The position numbers and the translations under genes were made by a program. A DNA stretch of 64,000 nt. It comes from Opitutia bacterium (GTDB taxonomy: Bacteria > Verrucomicrobiota > Verrucomicrobiia > Opitutales > Opitutaceae). The notes below the pieces were generated by a model. The model saw only the letters and a list, made by a program, of their open reading frames with translations, was not told the DNA's origin and did not search any database. Below are positions 28,630 to 37,207 of the stretch, one piece after another (the stretch's first letter is position 1; every line of letters begins with the position of its first letter). The stretch lies in assembly GCA_016217545.1 (NCBI GenBank), contig JACRHT010000016.1, positions 558,001 through 622,000 on the forward strand, written 5' to 3'.

Positions 28630-30119
28630 CACCACATCGTCAGGACCGTCTTGCGCTGCATCGGGTCAAGTGCCGCGATTTTCGGATCCTCGTAGTAGGA
28701 ATCGCCGATGATGTGGGTGGTCGAGACCTCTTCGAAGATGCAGCCCTGTTGCGTGCTGAAGCTGTGCCACGTGCCCCGCTCCACCAGCAGGATGTCGCCC
28801 GCCTTCAGATTATGCAGGACGCCGTTGAGATTGACCTCGATGTCGCCGCGCAGGAGCTGGAAGGTCTCCTCTTTTTTCATGTGGCGGTGATTCGGATGGC
28901 GCTGACCCGGCAGCATGATGATGAGCTTTTTGCAGTATTCGCGGTTCACCAGGTTCACGATGAGTGCGCCATTGGACCGGAATTGCTCCGGGCCGTAGTG
29001 ATGCGACATCTCGATCGTGAACTTGTCGCCGATCGCGATGTGCGCCTCGTGCAGCATGCCTTTGGCTTGGTGAATGAGGCTGCGGAGCTGGTTGGCGAGC
29101 GTGCGCTGGCGGCGTTCGGTCACCCGGCCGTTCTTCGCGATGGCGGCCGATGCAGTCATCGACTCCTGAAATTCCGAAGACGAGGTCTGTCCCTCGGCAC
29201 AGGGCATCGCGAAGAAGACTTTTTCTCGCGAGAGCGTTTCTCCCTGCGCAACCGCATCCCGTGCGAAAGTGCCACGGCGGAGCGAAAGCAGCGAATCGAT
29301 TTCCTCCTGCGCGATCTTTTTGGACCCATCGGCGGCGCCACAGATCTCCTGCACCAGCAACGCACTCTCGACCCACTTCGCCGTCTGTTCGGGATTCATC
29401 GAGTAGGCATTGAGCGGGATCTTCTCGGTCGGGACACCCACATGGCGCTCGAGAATCCGCGCGCCCTTGGCGACCGCGGCCTTCACGACGTCGTAGTTGT
29501 CCGGTGCCTCATGCCCCGAGTAGCCGACGGGCAGCCAGTGGAAGCGACGGGCCAGTGTATCCATGAAGTTCAGATGCACTCCCTTGTTTTGCGTGGGATA
29601 GATACCCACGCAGTGGAGCAGCGAGAAATCCTTCACATGGCGATGCATGAAGAAATTCACCACTTGGTCGATTTCGTCGAGCCGCAGCCCTCCCGATGAG
29701 CAGATCACGGGTTTCCGCGTCTGCACGATGCGTTCGAGCAGCGGCCAATCGTTCGCACTGCAACTGGCGACCTTCACGATCTCGATGCCGTGATTGACGA
29801 TGTCGTCGACCGACTCCTCGTCGAAGGGAGTGCAGATCGTGAGCAGTCCCGCGTCGCGAATGGCTTCCACCAAGGTCGCATAGTCGTCCTTTTTCAGCTC
29901 GGTGCTGAGAAAGCGCTTGATGTGTTTGTGCTCGGAAGCGCGGAAGTCGGGATGGATGAACGTGTCGAGATTGCGATACTGCAACTTCACGCCGGCGCGG
30001 ATTCCAAACCGGCGGGCGATCTTGGCCATCTCGTCGATGATTCGGCGGCCGTGGGCGATGTCTCCTTGATGGTTGTTGGCCATCTCGAAGATGAACAGTG
30101 GGGAGGCGGAGGGGTTCAT
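28629..30119 (-). CDS. NeuB-family nonulosonate synthase with C-terminal cupin
   Basis: The 496-residue protein has a NeuB TIM-barrel (residues about 5-275) with FEMANNHQGD, GVKLQYRN, TICTPFDEES, KVASCSANDWPLL, SGHEAPDN and ILERHVGV. These enzymes condense PEP with an N-acyl sugar to make sialic-acid-like nine-carbon sugars. The typical SAF/antifreeze-like C-terminal domain is replaced or followed by a cupin (about 345-480) with PGQRHPNHRHMKKEETFQLL and VERGTWHSF, which supplies metal-binding histidines. I start at ATG 30119; upstream in-frame codons overlap the NeuA-like gene. Confidence 0.85.
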   Translation of the reverse strand: MNPSASPLFIFEMANNHQGDIAHGRRIIDEMAKIARRFGIRAGVKLQYRNLDTFIHPDFRASEHKHIKRFLSTELKKDDYATLVEAIRDAGLLTICTPFDEESVDDIVNHGIEIVKVASCSANDWPLLERIVQTRKPVICSSGGLRLDEIDQVVNFFMHRHVKDFSLLHCVGIYPTQNKGVHLNFMDTLARRFHWLPVGYSGHEAPDNYDVVKAAVAKGARILERHVGVPTEKIPLNAYSMNPEQTAKWVESALLVQEICGAADGSKKIAQEEIDSLLSLRRGTFARDAVAQGETLSREKVFFAMPCAEGQTSSSEFQESMTASAAIAKNGRVTERRQRTLANQLRSLIHQAKGMLHEAHIAIGDKFTIEMSHHYGPEQFRSNGALIVNLVNREYCKKLIIMLPGQRHPNHRHMKKEETFQLLRGDIEVNLNGVLHNLKAGDILLVERGTWHSFSTQQGCIFEEVSTTHIIGDSYYEDPKIAALDPMQRKTVLTMW

Positions 30120-30126
30120 GGTAAAT

Positions 30127-31161
30127 TCAGGGGATGCGGTCGAGAGAGGCGAGTTCAACGAGGCTCAGCATGCGATCGTCGATGTAATAGTCGGCCGCGG
30201 GCTTACCCAAGCGCAGTTCGTGGTGCAGAAGACCCCACTCGCGCATCTGGCGTTCAGTGGTCGCGCGCCAATCGATACCAGTCACGGTGCCGCGCGCGGT
30301 ATAGAGCAGGATCTTGTTGCCCGCCAGGTAAAGGCGGTTCACGCGGGCAATGTTTTCGCGGATCGGCCCGGCGCGGTTATAATCGTTGCCGGGTGTGATC
30401 GTCGCAATCACGCCGTCGATATCGACGACGAAAGTCTTCCCGCTCGGCAAACCGCCGCTCCAACGGAACGCCGCCTCCGCCGCGACAAACTGCTCCGTCG
30501 TGTCAATGTCGTGGAACTGCTCCATCCGCATGGCCCCAATCCGTTGGCCGGCGATGCTGTTCAACTCGAGGATCGTCCGCGCACGAATGACGTCGACGCA
30601 CGCATTCTGGAGAAATGCCGGAGGAAGCGTCTGCCTCGGCAAGCTGTGCGCCTCGGGAATGTCGGTTTGCACCACGGGTCGCAACTCGCCGTCGCCGCCG
30701 ATGAACCACATCTTGAACGGCGGCTCCGGGGCCGGAACGACGGACCGGACCGAGTCCCACTCCGGATGAGCCGCAAGCAGTTCGATCGCACGGGCGATGT
30801 CCGCCGCCGTGCGATTGGGGTGTGTCGGCCGAAGATGGACGCACGTCGCCGGGATGCTGCCTTCCTGTGACTGGAACCAGCGCAGCGCATGTTGGAACAC
30901 CTCAAGATCGGTCGCAGTATCGGAGGCGATGTCGGCCGGCCGGAGAAATGGCGTTTCAGCCCCATGCGCCCGGGCGATGCTCGCGTATTCCTCGCTGTCG
31001 GTCGAAACAATCACCCGGTCCACCCGGGAGCACGCTCGCGCCTGCTCGATGGAGTGAACGAGCAGCGGCTTGCCCGCAAACGGCCGGATATTCTTGTGCG
31101 GAATGCTCTTCGAACCGCTCCGGGCGGGGATGAGCGCGATGGTGGCAGATGAGTAGGTCAC
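30127..31161 (-). CDS. CMP-nonulosonate cytidylyltransferase fused to a HAD domain
   Basis: The 344-residue protein begins with a NeuA-type cytidylyltransferase (residues 1-230: IPARSGSKSIPHKNIRPFAGKPLL, LRPTHPNRTAADI, QNACVDVIR). A HAD-superfamily domain (about 238-340) carries VVDIDGVIATI, LLYTARG and DYYIDDR. The first domain activates a nonulosonic acid as its CMP derivative; the second could be the phosphatase for the 9-phosphate. The start is GTG at 31161 with four bases to the previous stop. Vertebrate CMP-sialate synthetases also carry a C-terminal HAD domain, although of another subgroup. Confidence 0.85.
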   Translation of the reverse strand: MTYSSATIALIPARSGSKSIPHKNIRPFAGKPLLVHSIEQARACSRVDRVIVSTDSEEYASIARAHGAETPFLRPADIASDTATDLEVFQHALRWFQSQEGSIPATCVHLRPTHPNRTAADIARAIELLAAHPEWDSVRSVVPAPEPPFKMWFIGGDGELRPVVQTDIPEAHSLPRQTLPPAFLQNACVDVIRARTILELNSIAGQRIGAMRMEQFHDIDTTEQFVAAEAAFRWSGGLPSGKTFVVDIDGVIATITPGNDYNRAGPIRENIARVNRLYLAGNKILLYTARGTVTGIDWRATTERQMREWGLLHHELRLGKPAADYYIDDRMLSLVELASLDRIP

Positions 31162-31165
31162 CGAA

Positions 31166-32545
31166 TCAAAGCTGCCAGCCTGCCGACCGAATTTCCTCCG
31201 CCTTGTAGAAACCCTTCACATCCACAATCACGGGCGCGCGGTGCGGGTTCAGTTGGAGCAGTTCAGGCAGACCGTAGCGTTGCTGCAGCACTCGATGCTT
31301 CACTGCGAGCACGACTGCCTCGTAACCCGATGAAACCTCGGGGACGAGATCGATGCCATACTCATGTTTGACCTCCGCCGCGTCCGCTTCCGGGTCGTAG
31401 CAGGAAACGTCGACCCCAAAGCTCTGCAGCTCCTGATAGATGTCGATCACCCGCGTGTTCCGGATATCGGGCACATCCTCTTTGAAGGTCCACCCGAGGA
31501 TCAGCACCTTGGCGCCCTTCACGGGACGATCGTTCGCGATGAGCAGCTTTACGGTCTTCTCAGCGATAAACTTGCCCATGCCGTCGTTGATGCGGCGCCC
31601 GGCGAGAATGACCTGCGGGTGGTAGCCAAGGCTCTCCGCCTTGTGCGTCAGGTAATAGGGGTCGACGCCGATGCAGTGCCCGCCCACCAGGCCCGGACGG
31701 AACGGAAGAAAATTCCACTTCGTGCCGGCAGCTTCCAGGACGTCGAGCGTCCGGATGCCCATGCGGTCGAAGATGAGCGCCAGCTCGTTCATCAGCGCGA
31801 TGTTCAGGTCGCGCTGGGTATTCTCGATCACCTTGGCGGCCTCGGCGGTCTTGATGGTCGCAGCGACAAAGATACCGGCAGTGATCACCGCGCCGTAGAT
31901 GTTGCGCAACAGTCCTGCGGTCACGGGATTGTCGCCCGAAACGACCTTCTTGATCTTGTCGACCGTGTGCTCCTTGTCGCCGGGATTGATGCGCTCCGGC
32001 GAGTAGCCGACAAAAAAGTCGCGCCCCCACTTCATCCCGCTCTCCCGCTCGATGATCGGCACGCAATCGTCTTCCGTGCAGCCCGGGTAGACGGTTGATT
32101 CGTAAACGACGGTCGTCCTGGCAGTCAGATGTCGGCCAATCGTCGTGGATGACTTGACGAGCGGTGTGAGGTCGGGGCGCTTGTGCCCGTCGATCGGCGT
32201 CGGAACCGTCACGATGATCAGGCGGCAGCCGCGGAGTATCTCCGGGTCACAGCTGAATTCGAGGCCGACGCCGTTCTTTGCAGCCGAGTCGCTGCGCACG
32301 CTCATGAGGTTCTCCTTTGTCACCTCGCGGGTGCGATCGACACCTTCGCGCAGCTCGCTCACGCGCTGCGCATTGATGTCGAAACCGATCACGCGGAACT
32401 TGCGCGCGAATGCGACCGCCAGCGGCAGGCCAACATAGCCAAGACCGATCATTGCGATCGCTTCGCTGCCCGAGGCAAAGTCCGCGAAGCCGGGACGTGC
32501 GACCGCTGTCGACGCGGCCGGTGAGGCACTTTCTTGAGGTTTCAT
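31166..32545 (-). CDS. UDP-N-acetylhexosamine 6-dehydrogenase (TviB/WbpO-like)
   Basis: The 459-residue protein has an N-terminal Rossmann site MIGLGYVGLPLAVAFA, VTVPTPIDGHKRPDL, SPERINPGD and the catalytic C291 in GGHCIGVDPYYLTHKAE. It is a two-step NAD-dependent oxidation enzyme that produces UDP-GalNAc or UDP-GlcNAc uronic acid. The TviB/WbpO rather than UDP-glucose dehydrogenase type is indicated by GKFIAEK and the paired 4-epimerase gene next door. The start ATG 32545 lies 17 bases after the epimerase stop. Confidence 0.9.
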   Translation of the reverse strand: MKPQESASPAASTAVARPGFADFASGSEAIAMIGLGYVGLPLAVAFARKFRVIGFDINAQRVSELREGVDRTREVTKENLMSVRSDSAAKNGVGLEFSCDPEILRGCRLIIVTVPTPIDGHKRPDLTPLVKSSTTIGRHLTARTTVVYESTVYPGCTEDDCVPIIERESGMKWGRDFFVGYSPERINPGDKEHTVDKIKKVVSGDNPVTAGLLRNIYGAVITAGIFVAATIKTAEAAKVIENTQRDLNIALMNELALIFDRMGIRTLDVLEAAGTKWNFLPFRPGLVGGHCIGVDPYYLTHKAESLGYHPQVILAGRRINDGMGKFIAEKTVKLLIANDRPVKGAKVLILGWTFKEDVPDIRNTRVIDIYQELQSFGVDVSCYDPEADAAEVKHEYGIDLVPEVSSGYEAVVLAVKHRVLQQRYGLPELLQLNPHRAPVIVDVKGFYKAEEIRSAGWQL

Positions 32546-32562
32546 ACGAATAAGGCGAAGAG

Positions 32563-33597
32563 CTAGAGACGCACCTCACGCAACCAGGCGCGGTTCTCGA
32601 GATACCAATCCACTGTGCGTTGGAATCCCTCCTCGGGCGAAACATGCGGCACCCAACCGAGCAGGCGCCCTGCCTTGGTGATATCAGCCCACGTTTCCTT
32701 GATGTCCGCCACGTGAAATGGCTTGCCGGCAATGTTCGCTTTCTTTCCCAGCGATTTTTCGATGAAAGCAATCACCGTCTGCAGGCTGATCGGATTGCGG
32801 CCGCCGCCGAGGTTGATGATTTCGTAACCGAGAGATTTCGCTGCGAGAATGGTGCCGCGCGCGATGTCATCCACGTAAGTGAAGTCGCGCGACTGGGTGC
32901 CGTCACCGAACAATTCGAGCGGCTGCCCTTCGTCGATCCATTTGATGAAGCGAAAAACGCTCATGTCCGGACGCCCCGCCGGGCCGAAAACCGTGAAGTA
33001 GCGAACCACGGTCGTGTCGAGGCCGTAGAGCTTATGGTAGCTGTAGGCCATCAACTCGGCGCCCTTCTTCGTCGCCGCGTAGGGCGAGAGAGGGGTGTTC
33101 ACCGGCAATTCCTCGGTGAACGGCATCGCGCAACCGGCGTAGAGCGACGAGGTCGAAGCCAGCACCTGCTTCTTCACGCTGTATTTCCGCTGGCACTCCA
33201 GGACGTTCAATGTCCCCAGCGTGTTCGTGCTGAGATACACGTAGGGATTCTCCATCGAATACCGCACGCCCGCGCGCGCCGCTAAGTTGAACACCGCGTC
33301 AAACTTGAACTCCGAAAACAGCGCGTCCAGTGCCGGGAGGTCTTCGATATCGACCGGACGAAAATGAAAGTGCCCCGCCGACCGCGCGGAGCCGTGAAAC
33401 TGCGATTTCGCGGCGTCCGCCCGCGACCACCAGTCCGGCTGCGCCAGCAGACCGGCCAGCCGGTAGTCCTTTAGGCGCACGTCGTAGTAGTCGTTGAGAT
33501 TGTCGACACCGACGACGGTGTGCCCCGCGGCGAGGAGAAATTCGCACACCTTCGAGGCGATAAAGCCGGCGGCGCCGGTGACGAGGTATGTGGGCAT
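32563..33597 (-). CDS. UDP-uronate/HexNAc 4-epimerase (extended SDR)
   Basis: The 344-residue protein has VTGAAGFIASKVCEFLL for NAD binding, the DNLNDYYDVRLK motif of the UDP-glucuronate 4-epimerase group, LAARAGVRYSMENP, and the catalytic pair in STSSLYAG and SPYAATKKGAE. With the adjacent dehydrogenase it should interconvert gluco- and galacto-configured UDP-sugars, as WbpP/TviC does. I start at ATG 33597 (MPTYLVTG). It is the first large gene of the minus-strand cluster. Confidence 0.88.
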   Translation of the reverse strand: MPTYLVTGAAGFIASKVCEFLLAAGHTVVGVDNLNDYYDVRLKDYRLAGLLAQPDWWSRADAAKSQFHGSARSAGHFHFRPVDIEDLPALDALFSEFKFDAVFNLAARAGVRYSMENPYVYLSTNTLGTLNVLECQRKYSVKKQVLASTSSLYAGCAMPFTEELPVNTPLSPYAATKKGAELMAYSYHKLYGLDTTVVRYFTVFGPAGRPDMSVFRFIKWIDEGQPLELFGDGTQSRDFTYVDDIARGTILAAKSLGYEIINLGGGRNPISLQTVIAFIEKSLGKKANIAGKPFHVADIKETWADITKAGRLLGWVPHVSPEEGFQRTVDWYLENRAWLREVRL

Positions 33598-33601
33598 GAA
33601 A

Positions 33602-33670
33602 TCAGAGCTTCGCCCCGTCGCTTCCAACGTGAAAGCGCGAGTGCAGGTGGAGTGTCATGTGAACGGCCAT
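33602..33670 (-). CDS. Possible 22-residue leader peptide
   Basis: A frame with ATG at 33670 ends at TGA 33602-33604, four bases before the start of the first sugar gene. It encodes a peptide with several histidines near the N-terminus (MAVHMTLHLHSRFH). The placement at the head of a long operon is that of a leader peptide, but there is no terminator hairpin behind it and no family to compare, so it may be chance. Confidence 0.2.
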   Translation of the reverse strand: MAVHMTLHLHSRFHVGSDGAKL

Positions 33671-33690
33671 GGGCCGCCCGGCGCCGCTGG

Positions 33691-34248
33691 TCAGGCGCCG
33701 AGCTTCAGAAATGTGCGGGCCAGCGGCAGTAGGCTGCGGGCCTTGTTGTTCCAATCGGTCAAAGACTTGAGGCGTCGTTTCAGTTCCGTCGCTTCCGCAG
33801 CCGCGCTGGGCACCGCCTTGGTGAGCGCGGCCAGCTTCGAGCTTCCCGTCGTGAGCTGCTTTTCCAGGCGCTTCTCGAGAAACCGCGCGACCAGTTTGCG
33901 CAGTTCCAAGTCGGGTGTGAACAACTCGGAGCGATTCGCCGGCGTAGAGACTTCCTTCAACGCCCCCACTTCGCGCAGCACGCGCAAACCTTGGCTGATC
34001 GAGCCCTTGCTGATGTCCAGACGCGCCTCAATTTCGGCGAAGCTCAGGGGTTGCGGCGAGGCAAAGACGATGCCGTAGATCGCCGCAACGGATTTGGGCA
34101 CCCCAAGCACGTCGGCGGCGCTCACGAAGAAGTCCACTACCTGCGCGTCGAACGCGACGATTTCCTCGGGACGACCAGCCGCCAGCACCAGTCCAGTTCC
34201 GGACGCGGTGGCGTATCCTGCGGGTGTGTCAGGCGCGGGGCGAGCCAT
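33691..34248 (-). CDS. GbsR/MarR-like winged-helix regulator
   Basis: The 185-residue protein has a winged HTH with PKSVAAIYGIVFAS, LSFAEIEARLDISKGSISQGL (recognition helix) and LREVGALKEV, followed by a helical C-terminal region. This is the GbsR-type arrangement. I choose ATG 34248 over the in-frame start at 34392 because the longer version would place the nearby palindrome (34282-34304) inside the coding sequence and adds residues with no family character. It heads the polysaccharide cluster in the same orientation and is probably its regulator and autoregulated. Confidence 0.8.
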   Translation of the reverse strand: MARPAPDTPAGYATASGTGLVLAAGRPEEIVAFDAQVVDFFVSAADVLGVPKSVAAIYGIVFASPQPLSFAEIEARLDISKGSISQGLRVLREVGALKEVSTPANRSELFTPDLELRKLVARFLEKRLEKQLTTGSSKLAALTKAVPSAAAEATELKRRLKSLTDWNNKARSLLPLARTFLKLGA

Positions 34249-34281
34249 GTGTCCGAGGACCGCATCAGGGATTTCTCCGAT

Positions 34282-34304
34282 GTTCAATTCAAAATGAATT
34301 AAAC
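34282..34304 (-). promoter_or_regulatory. Palindromic operator upstream of the GbsR-like gene
   Basis: Two AATTCA/TGAATT arms around AAA (34286-34300) extend outward to GTT...AAC with one mismatch, giving a nearly perfect 10-3-10 inverted repeat. Its AT-rich character stands out against the GC-rich surroundings. It lies 33 bases before the regulator start, the usual place for an autoregulatory site. Confidence 0.65.
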
Positions 34305-35073
34305 TTTGACCCTCTCCTTTGACTGGTCGCAGCGTCGGCAAACGCTTCCCATTTCCCGCGCTCCCGAGGCTGTAGTGTGACACCTGGAGCATGAGCCGTA
34401 ACGTATCGCTCCGTTCGGTGGGCGAGCCTCATTCCCAAGCGTTGCTCTCGTCGGCAAATCAACACGCCACCCAACCCACCGTGCGATCAGGTTAAGTGGG
34501 GTCAAACGGCCTTCGAGAGGAAGGACATTCCGGAGGCTCAGATATCCCTCTGTCCCGTTGGACTCATTGGCCGGCAGAGACGACCCATTGTGAAATTTGA
34601 GGCGTCGCCTGGGTTCCGCAGGCGCTCACGACTCACCTGAACGCCCGGCGACGCCGGACCGAGGCGCTATCACACTCCGAGCGACGATCACTCCGGCAGA
34701 GGCGCCTAAGGGCACGGGCCGGGTCCCCCACACGACCCTGTAAACGTGAAATCTGCGATTTTTTCACCGAATCCCGCGAACTCCCATAATCCGGGTTAGA
34801 TGCGCATTGTTTCCCACACTCCTCCCAACCCATCCCACGGTCACGCCCCGTTTCTCCAATCCGCCTCAGCACACAAGCGCGGGACGATCTCGCCCTCCCC
34901 CGGAGAAGATGGAGGCGGGTTCATTCAGAACCCTTCGTTCCCCTGCCACCCCCGAACTCCCGATGATCCGGAAAACGCCCACATAGCTCGCGCGCAAACA
35001 CGACCACCAACGCTCGCGAGCGCGTCCTGAACCGCCACCGGACAACCGCCCTAACGACCCATACTAGCGCTCC
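34305..35073. other. Intergenic region with repeat copy A
   Basis: About 770 bases separate the regulator operator from the recombinase-like gene. I find no supported gene. Short open frames on both strands are compositionally odd. The right-central part (34616-34856) is one copy of a long direct repeat described separately. TTGAC and AGGAG elements at 34307-34320 may belong to the regulator promoter. Confidence 0.6.
34616..34856 (+). repeat. Direct repeat copy A (about 240 bp)
   Basis: This segment matches 39094-39332 along its whole length in the same orientation. Shared blocks include ACTCACCTG near the left end, GGCGCTATC, CCGAGCGACG, the block TTTTTTCACCGAATCC followed by GCGAACTCCCA, and CCCATCCC/CCCGTCCC near the right end. 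Identity is clearly partial (many substitutions and small gaps), so the duplication is old or the two copies belong to a dispersed family. Confidence 0.65.
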
Positions 35074-37182
35074 GTGGCCCGTCGCGAAAGTTCATCCGAG
35101 TCCAGCCATCCGCCGCGATCAACGCCGCGCACGGTGCGTGAGGCACGTGATCTCCTGACTCCACATCTCTGCGACCATGATCGCAATCTGTTGGCCTTGC
35201 TTGTTGATAGCGATCTATCGGCCCCCTTCGATTGCCGGTTCTTTGAGGGACTAGTTCAGCGACTGCCGGAAATCCGCACCGCGAGCTTCGCCGAAGACCC
35301 CGACCATGGTTCTCTCCAAATGGCCTTCAATCGGCTGCAGCTCCTATTGGTCCTCATGGGCCGCAACGCAATCCGCGCCGAATGTCGCGCCAGCCACCCA
35401 CGTCTGCTCGGGAGAGTTTCCTTCCTTTGCCGCGTGCTGCCGCAGCTGGCACAAGTGAACCCCATCCATGCTGCGGGACGGATCCATTGCAGTTGGTCCG
35501 GCCCTGCGTCCGCAAAGCGCTATACCCCACTGTCGACGATTGAGCACCTAATTGGGAAAGATATTCTCGAGGAGTTATCCCCCGGGGACCGCGAAGCAGA
35601 CTTCTCTTTGGAGCTTGATCCAGAGAACGCCGAAGTCGCCTTCGCAAAAGAGCTGCAACGCATTATAACCGCGTCGGCATTGACTCACCAGCAGTTCGCC
35701 GAGCGGTTTCACGCGCTCGGCATCAGCAAGTCGTGGGTTTCGCAAGCATGCAGTGGCCTGCGTTTACCCAGCGGTCGATATCGTCCGGTTATTGCAACGA
35801 TCGCAGCCGAATATGAACGCCCGGAATTGTTGAAATATTACGCTCTCGCTCGCAAAACGCGCGCGAAAGAGAAACCTCTGTCGGCAAACCGAGACTTCAC
35901 TCCAAAGATCGAATACCTAGCGCTGGTCGAACCGGAGTGGGAATTACTGGAGAAGACTGCCGATGCGGAGAATCTTCGGGCTCACGGTTGCACGCTGGCT
36001 CCCGCAACGAAAAAAATCCACCGCAATCAGGTCGCCTCGCTGATACTTGCGGCAGTTGCCTCCCGCGATGGCCCGCCGGGCGAAAAGGGTCTTGGCCTCG
36101 ATACCTTGTCCCTCTCGATTACCGTGCTCGCGCGCCCCGACGTCCTAGACATGGCGCTTGCGAATGCCGCCGCCCGACGGAACGCAAGCAGCGGTGTGCT
36201 CGCCAATGCGGACAAGCTGCTGGCGGGCACCGTTGCCATGTTGACCCGTCCGCACGAGGGCGCCTTGTGGCTGTGCGCGAAAGAGGTGACGATGCTGAAC
36301 CCCGACGCGGCCTCGGGCTTGATCACACAGTGGCCGAAAAACAGCGGACCCGATGGCCAAAAATGCAGCACCCCAACCGAGAGAATCCGCGCGCAGTGTT
36401 TTGAGACATTCGCTCACGCATCCGCCATTGCCAGCAAGGCCGATAAAGCGCCCGTGAGCGGATCCCACTTGGAAACAATCTCCTCACTCTACACCAAGTT
36501 CAACTCGGGGATGTCGGTGATCTTTGCTATAGCGAACCACGCCTGTCCTCATCGTCCGCCGGTGACTCCTGAAAAAATCGTGGACGCCATGGTCTGCAAT
36601 TTTCTAGCAGGAGCGATGCAATCTCCAGCGCGCCTTGGAGATGCTCTATTCCTGCAGTTTCATCATGTCGGGCGCCGACCGGATGGATCTTTCGCCGAAT
36701 ATCAGCAGCCAACGCAGAAAACCGGACGCTTCGCGACCGGCAAAGCGGGAATGCTCCTGCTCTACCCCGGGCTCTCGCGCTTTCTCTTTCCGTATCATGA
36801 CTGGCGAATCCACCAGAAACCGGAAGGGCCCTATTTTATTCGACCGGACGGCCGCCCCTACGACCAAGCATCGTTCCGGTATGCACTTGATAAGTTTTTC
36901 GATCGAAAAGCAAATAAAGTGTTTCCGGTGGGGTTCCATCCCCACGATCCCCGCTACATCGTGATGACTGATGCGTGCCAAGCTTACGGGAGACGCACAG
37001 GCGAGATCATCGGCGGTGAGGCGCTGCGCAATTGCGGGTCATACACCAGCGGCTCCTATTGCGTATTAAAGGTGGAAGACTGCCAACTGGAATTCGAGGG
37101 AACACCCAGTATTCAATACCTGATCAAGCGAGCGCTCACTGATTCGAAGCATATCCTGCGTTCGCACCTATGCCTGACCTGA
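35074..37182 (+). CDS. Recombinase-like 702-residue protein of unrecognised family
   Basis: I do not recognise a named family. Residues about 190-245 look like a helix-turn-helix (LTHQQFAERFHALGISKSWVSQ). The C-terminal 200 residues contain a pattern reminiscent of tyrosine recombinases: an arginine in SPARLGDALFLQF, a HPHDPRYIVMTDACQ block in the position of HxxR, then EIIGGEALRNCGSYTSGSY with candidate tyrosines. The start is GTG 35074. It lies between two copies of a long direct repeat and next to IS remnants, which fits a mobile element. Catalytic competence cannot be judged from sequence. Confidence 0.6.
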   Translation: MARRESSSESSHPPRSTPRTVREARDLLTPHLCDHDRNLLALLVDSDLSAPFDCRFFEGLVQRLPEIRTASFAEDPDHGSLQMAFNRLQLLLVLMGRNAIRAECRASHPRLLGRVSFLCRVLPQLAQVNPIHAAGRIHCSWSGPASAKRYTPLSTIEHLIGKDILEELSPGDREADFSLELDPENAEVAFAKELQRIITASALTHQQFAERFHALGISKSWVSQACSGLRLPSGRYRPVIATIAAEYERPELLKYYALARKTRAKEKPLSANRDFTPKIEYLALVEPEWELLEKTADAENLRAHGCTLAPATKKIHRNQVASLILAAVASRDGPPGEKGLGLDTLSLSITVLARPDVLDMALANAAARRNASSGVLANADKLLAGTVAMLTRPHEGALWLCAKEVTMLNPDAASGLITQWPKNSGPDGQKCSTPTERIRAQCFETFAHASAIASKADKAPVSGSHLETISSLYTKFNSGMSVIFAIANHACPHRPPVTPEKIVDAMVCNFLAGAMQSPARLGDALFLQFHHVGRRPDGSFAEYQQPTQKTGRFATGKAGMLLLYPGLSRFLFPYHDWRIHQKPEGPYFIRPDGRPYDQASFRYALDKFFDRKANKVFPVGFHPHDPRYIVMTDACQAYGRRTGEIIGGEALRNCGSYTSGSYCVLKVEDCQLEFEGTPSIQYLIKRALTDSKHILRSHLCLT

Positions 37183-37207
37183 CCCCGTCGACTGGACGGT
37201 GGAGACT

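Noticed and set aside
33691-34392. Longer GbsR-like protein starting at 34392
   Set aside because: It would place the palindromic operator inside the coding sequence and adds 48 residues without family character.
34616-34856. Repeat copy A as a tRNA-type attachment site
   Set aside because: No tRNA cloverleaf could be built in either copy or nearby, and the repeats are too diverged and too long for a recent att duplication.
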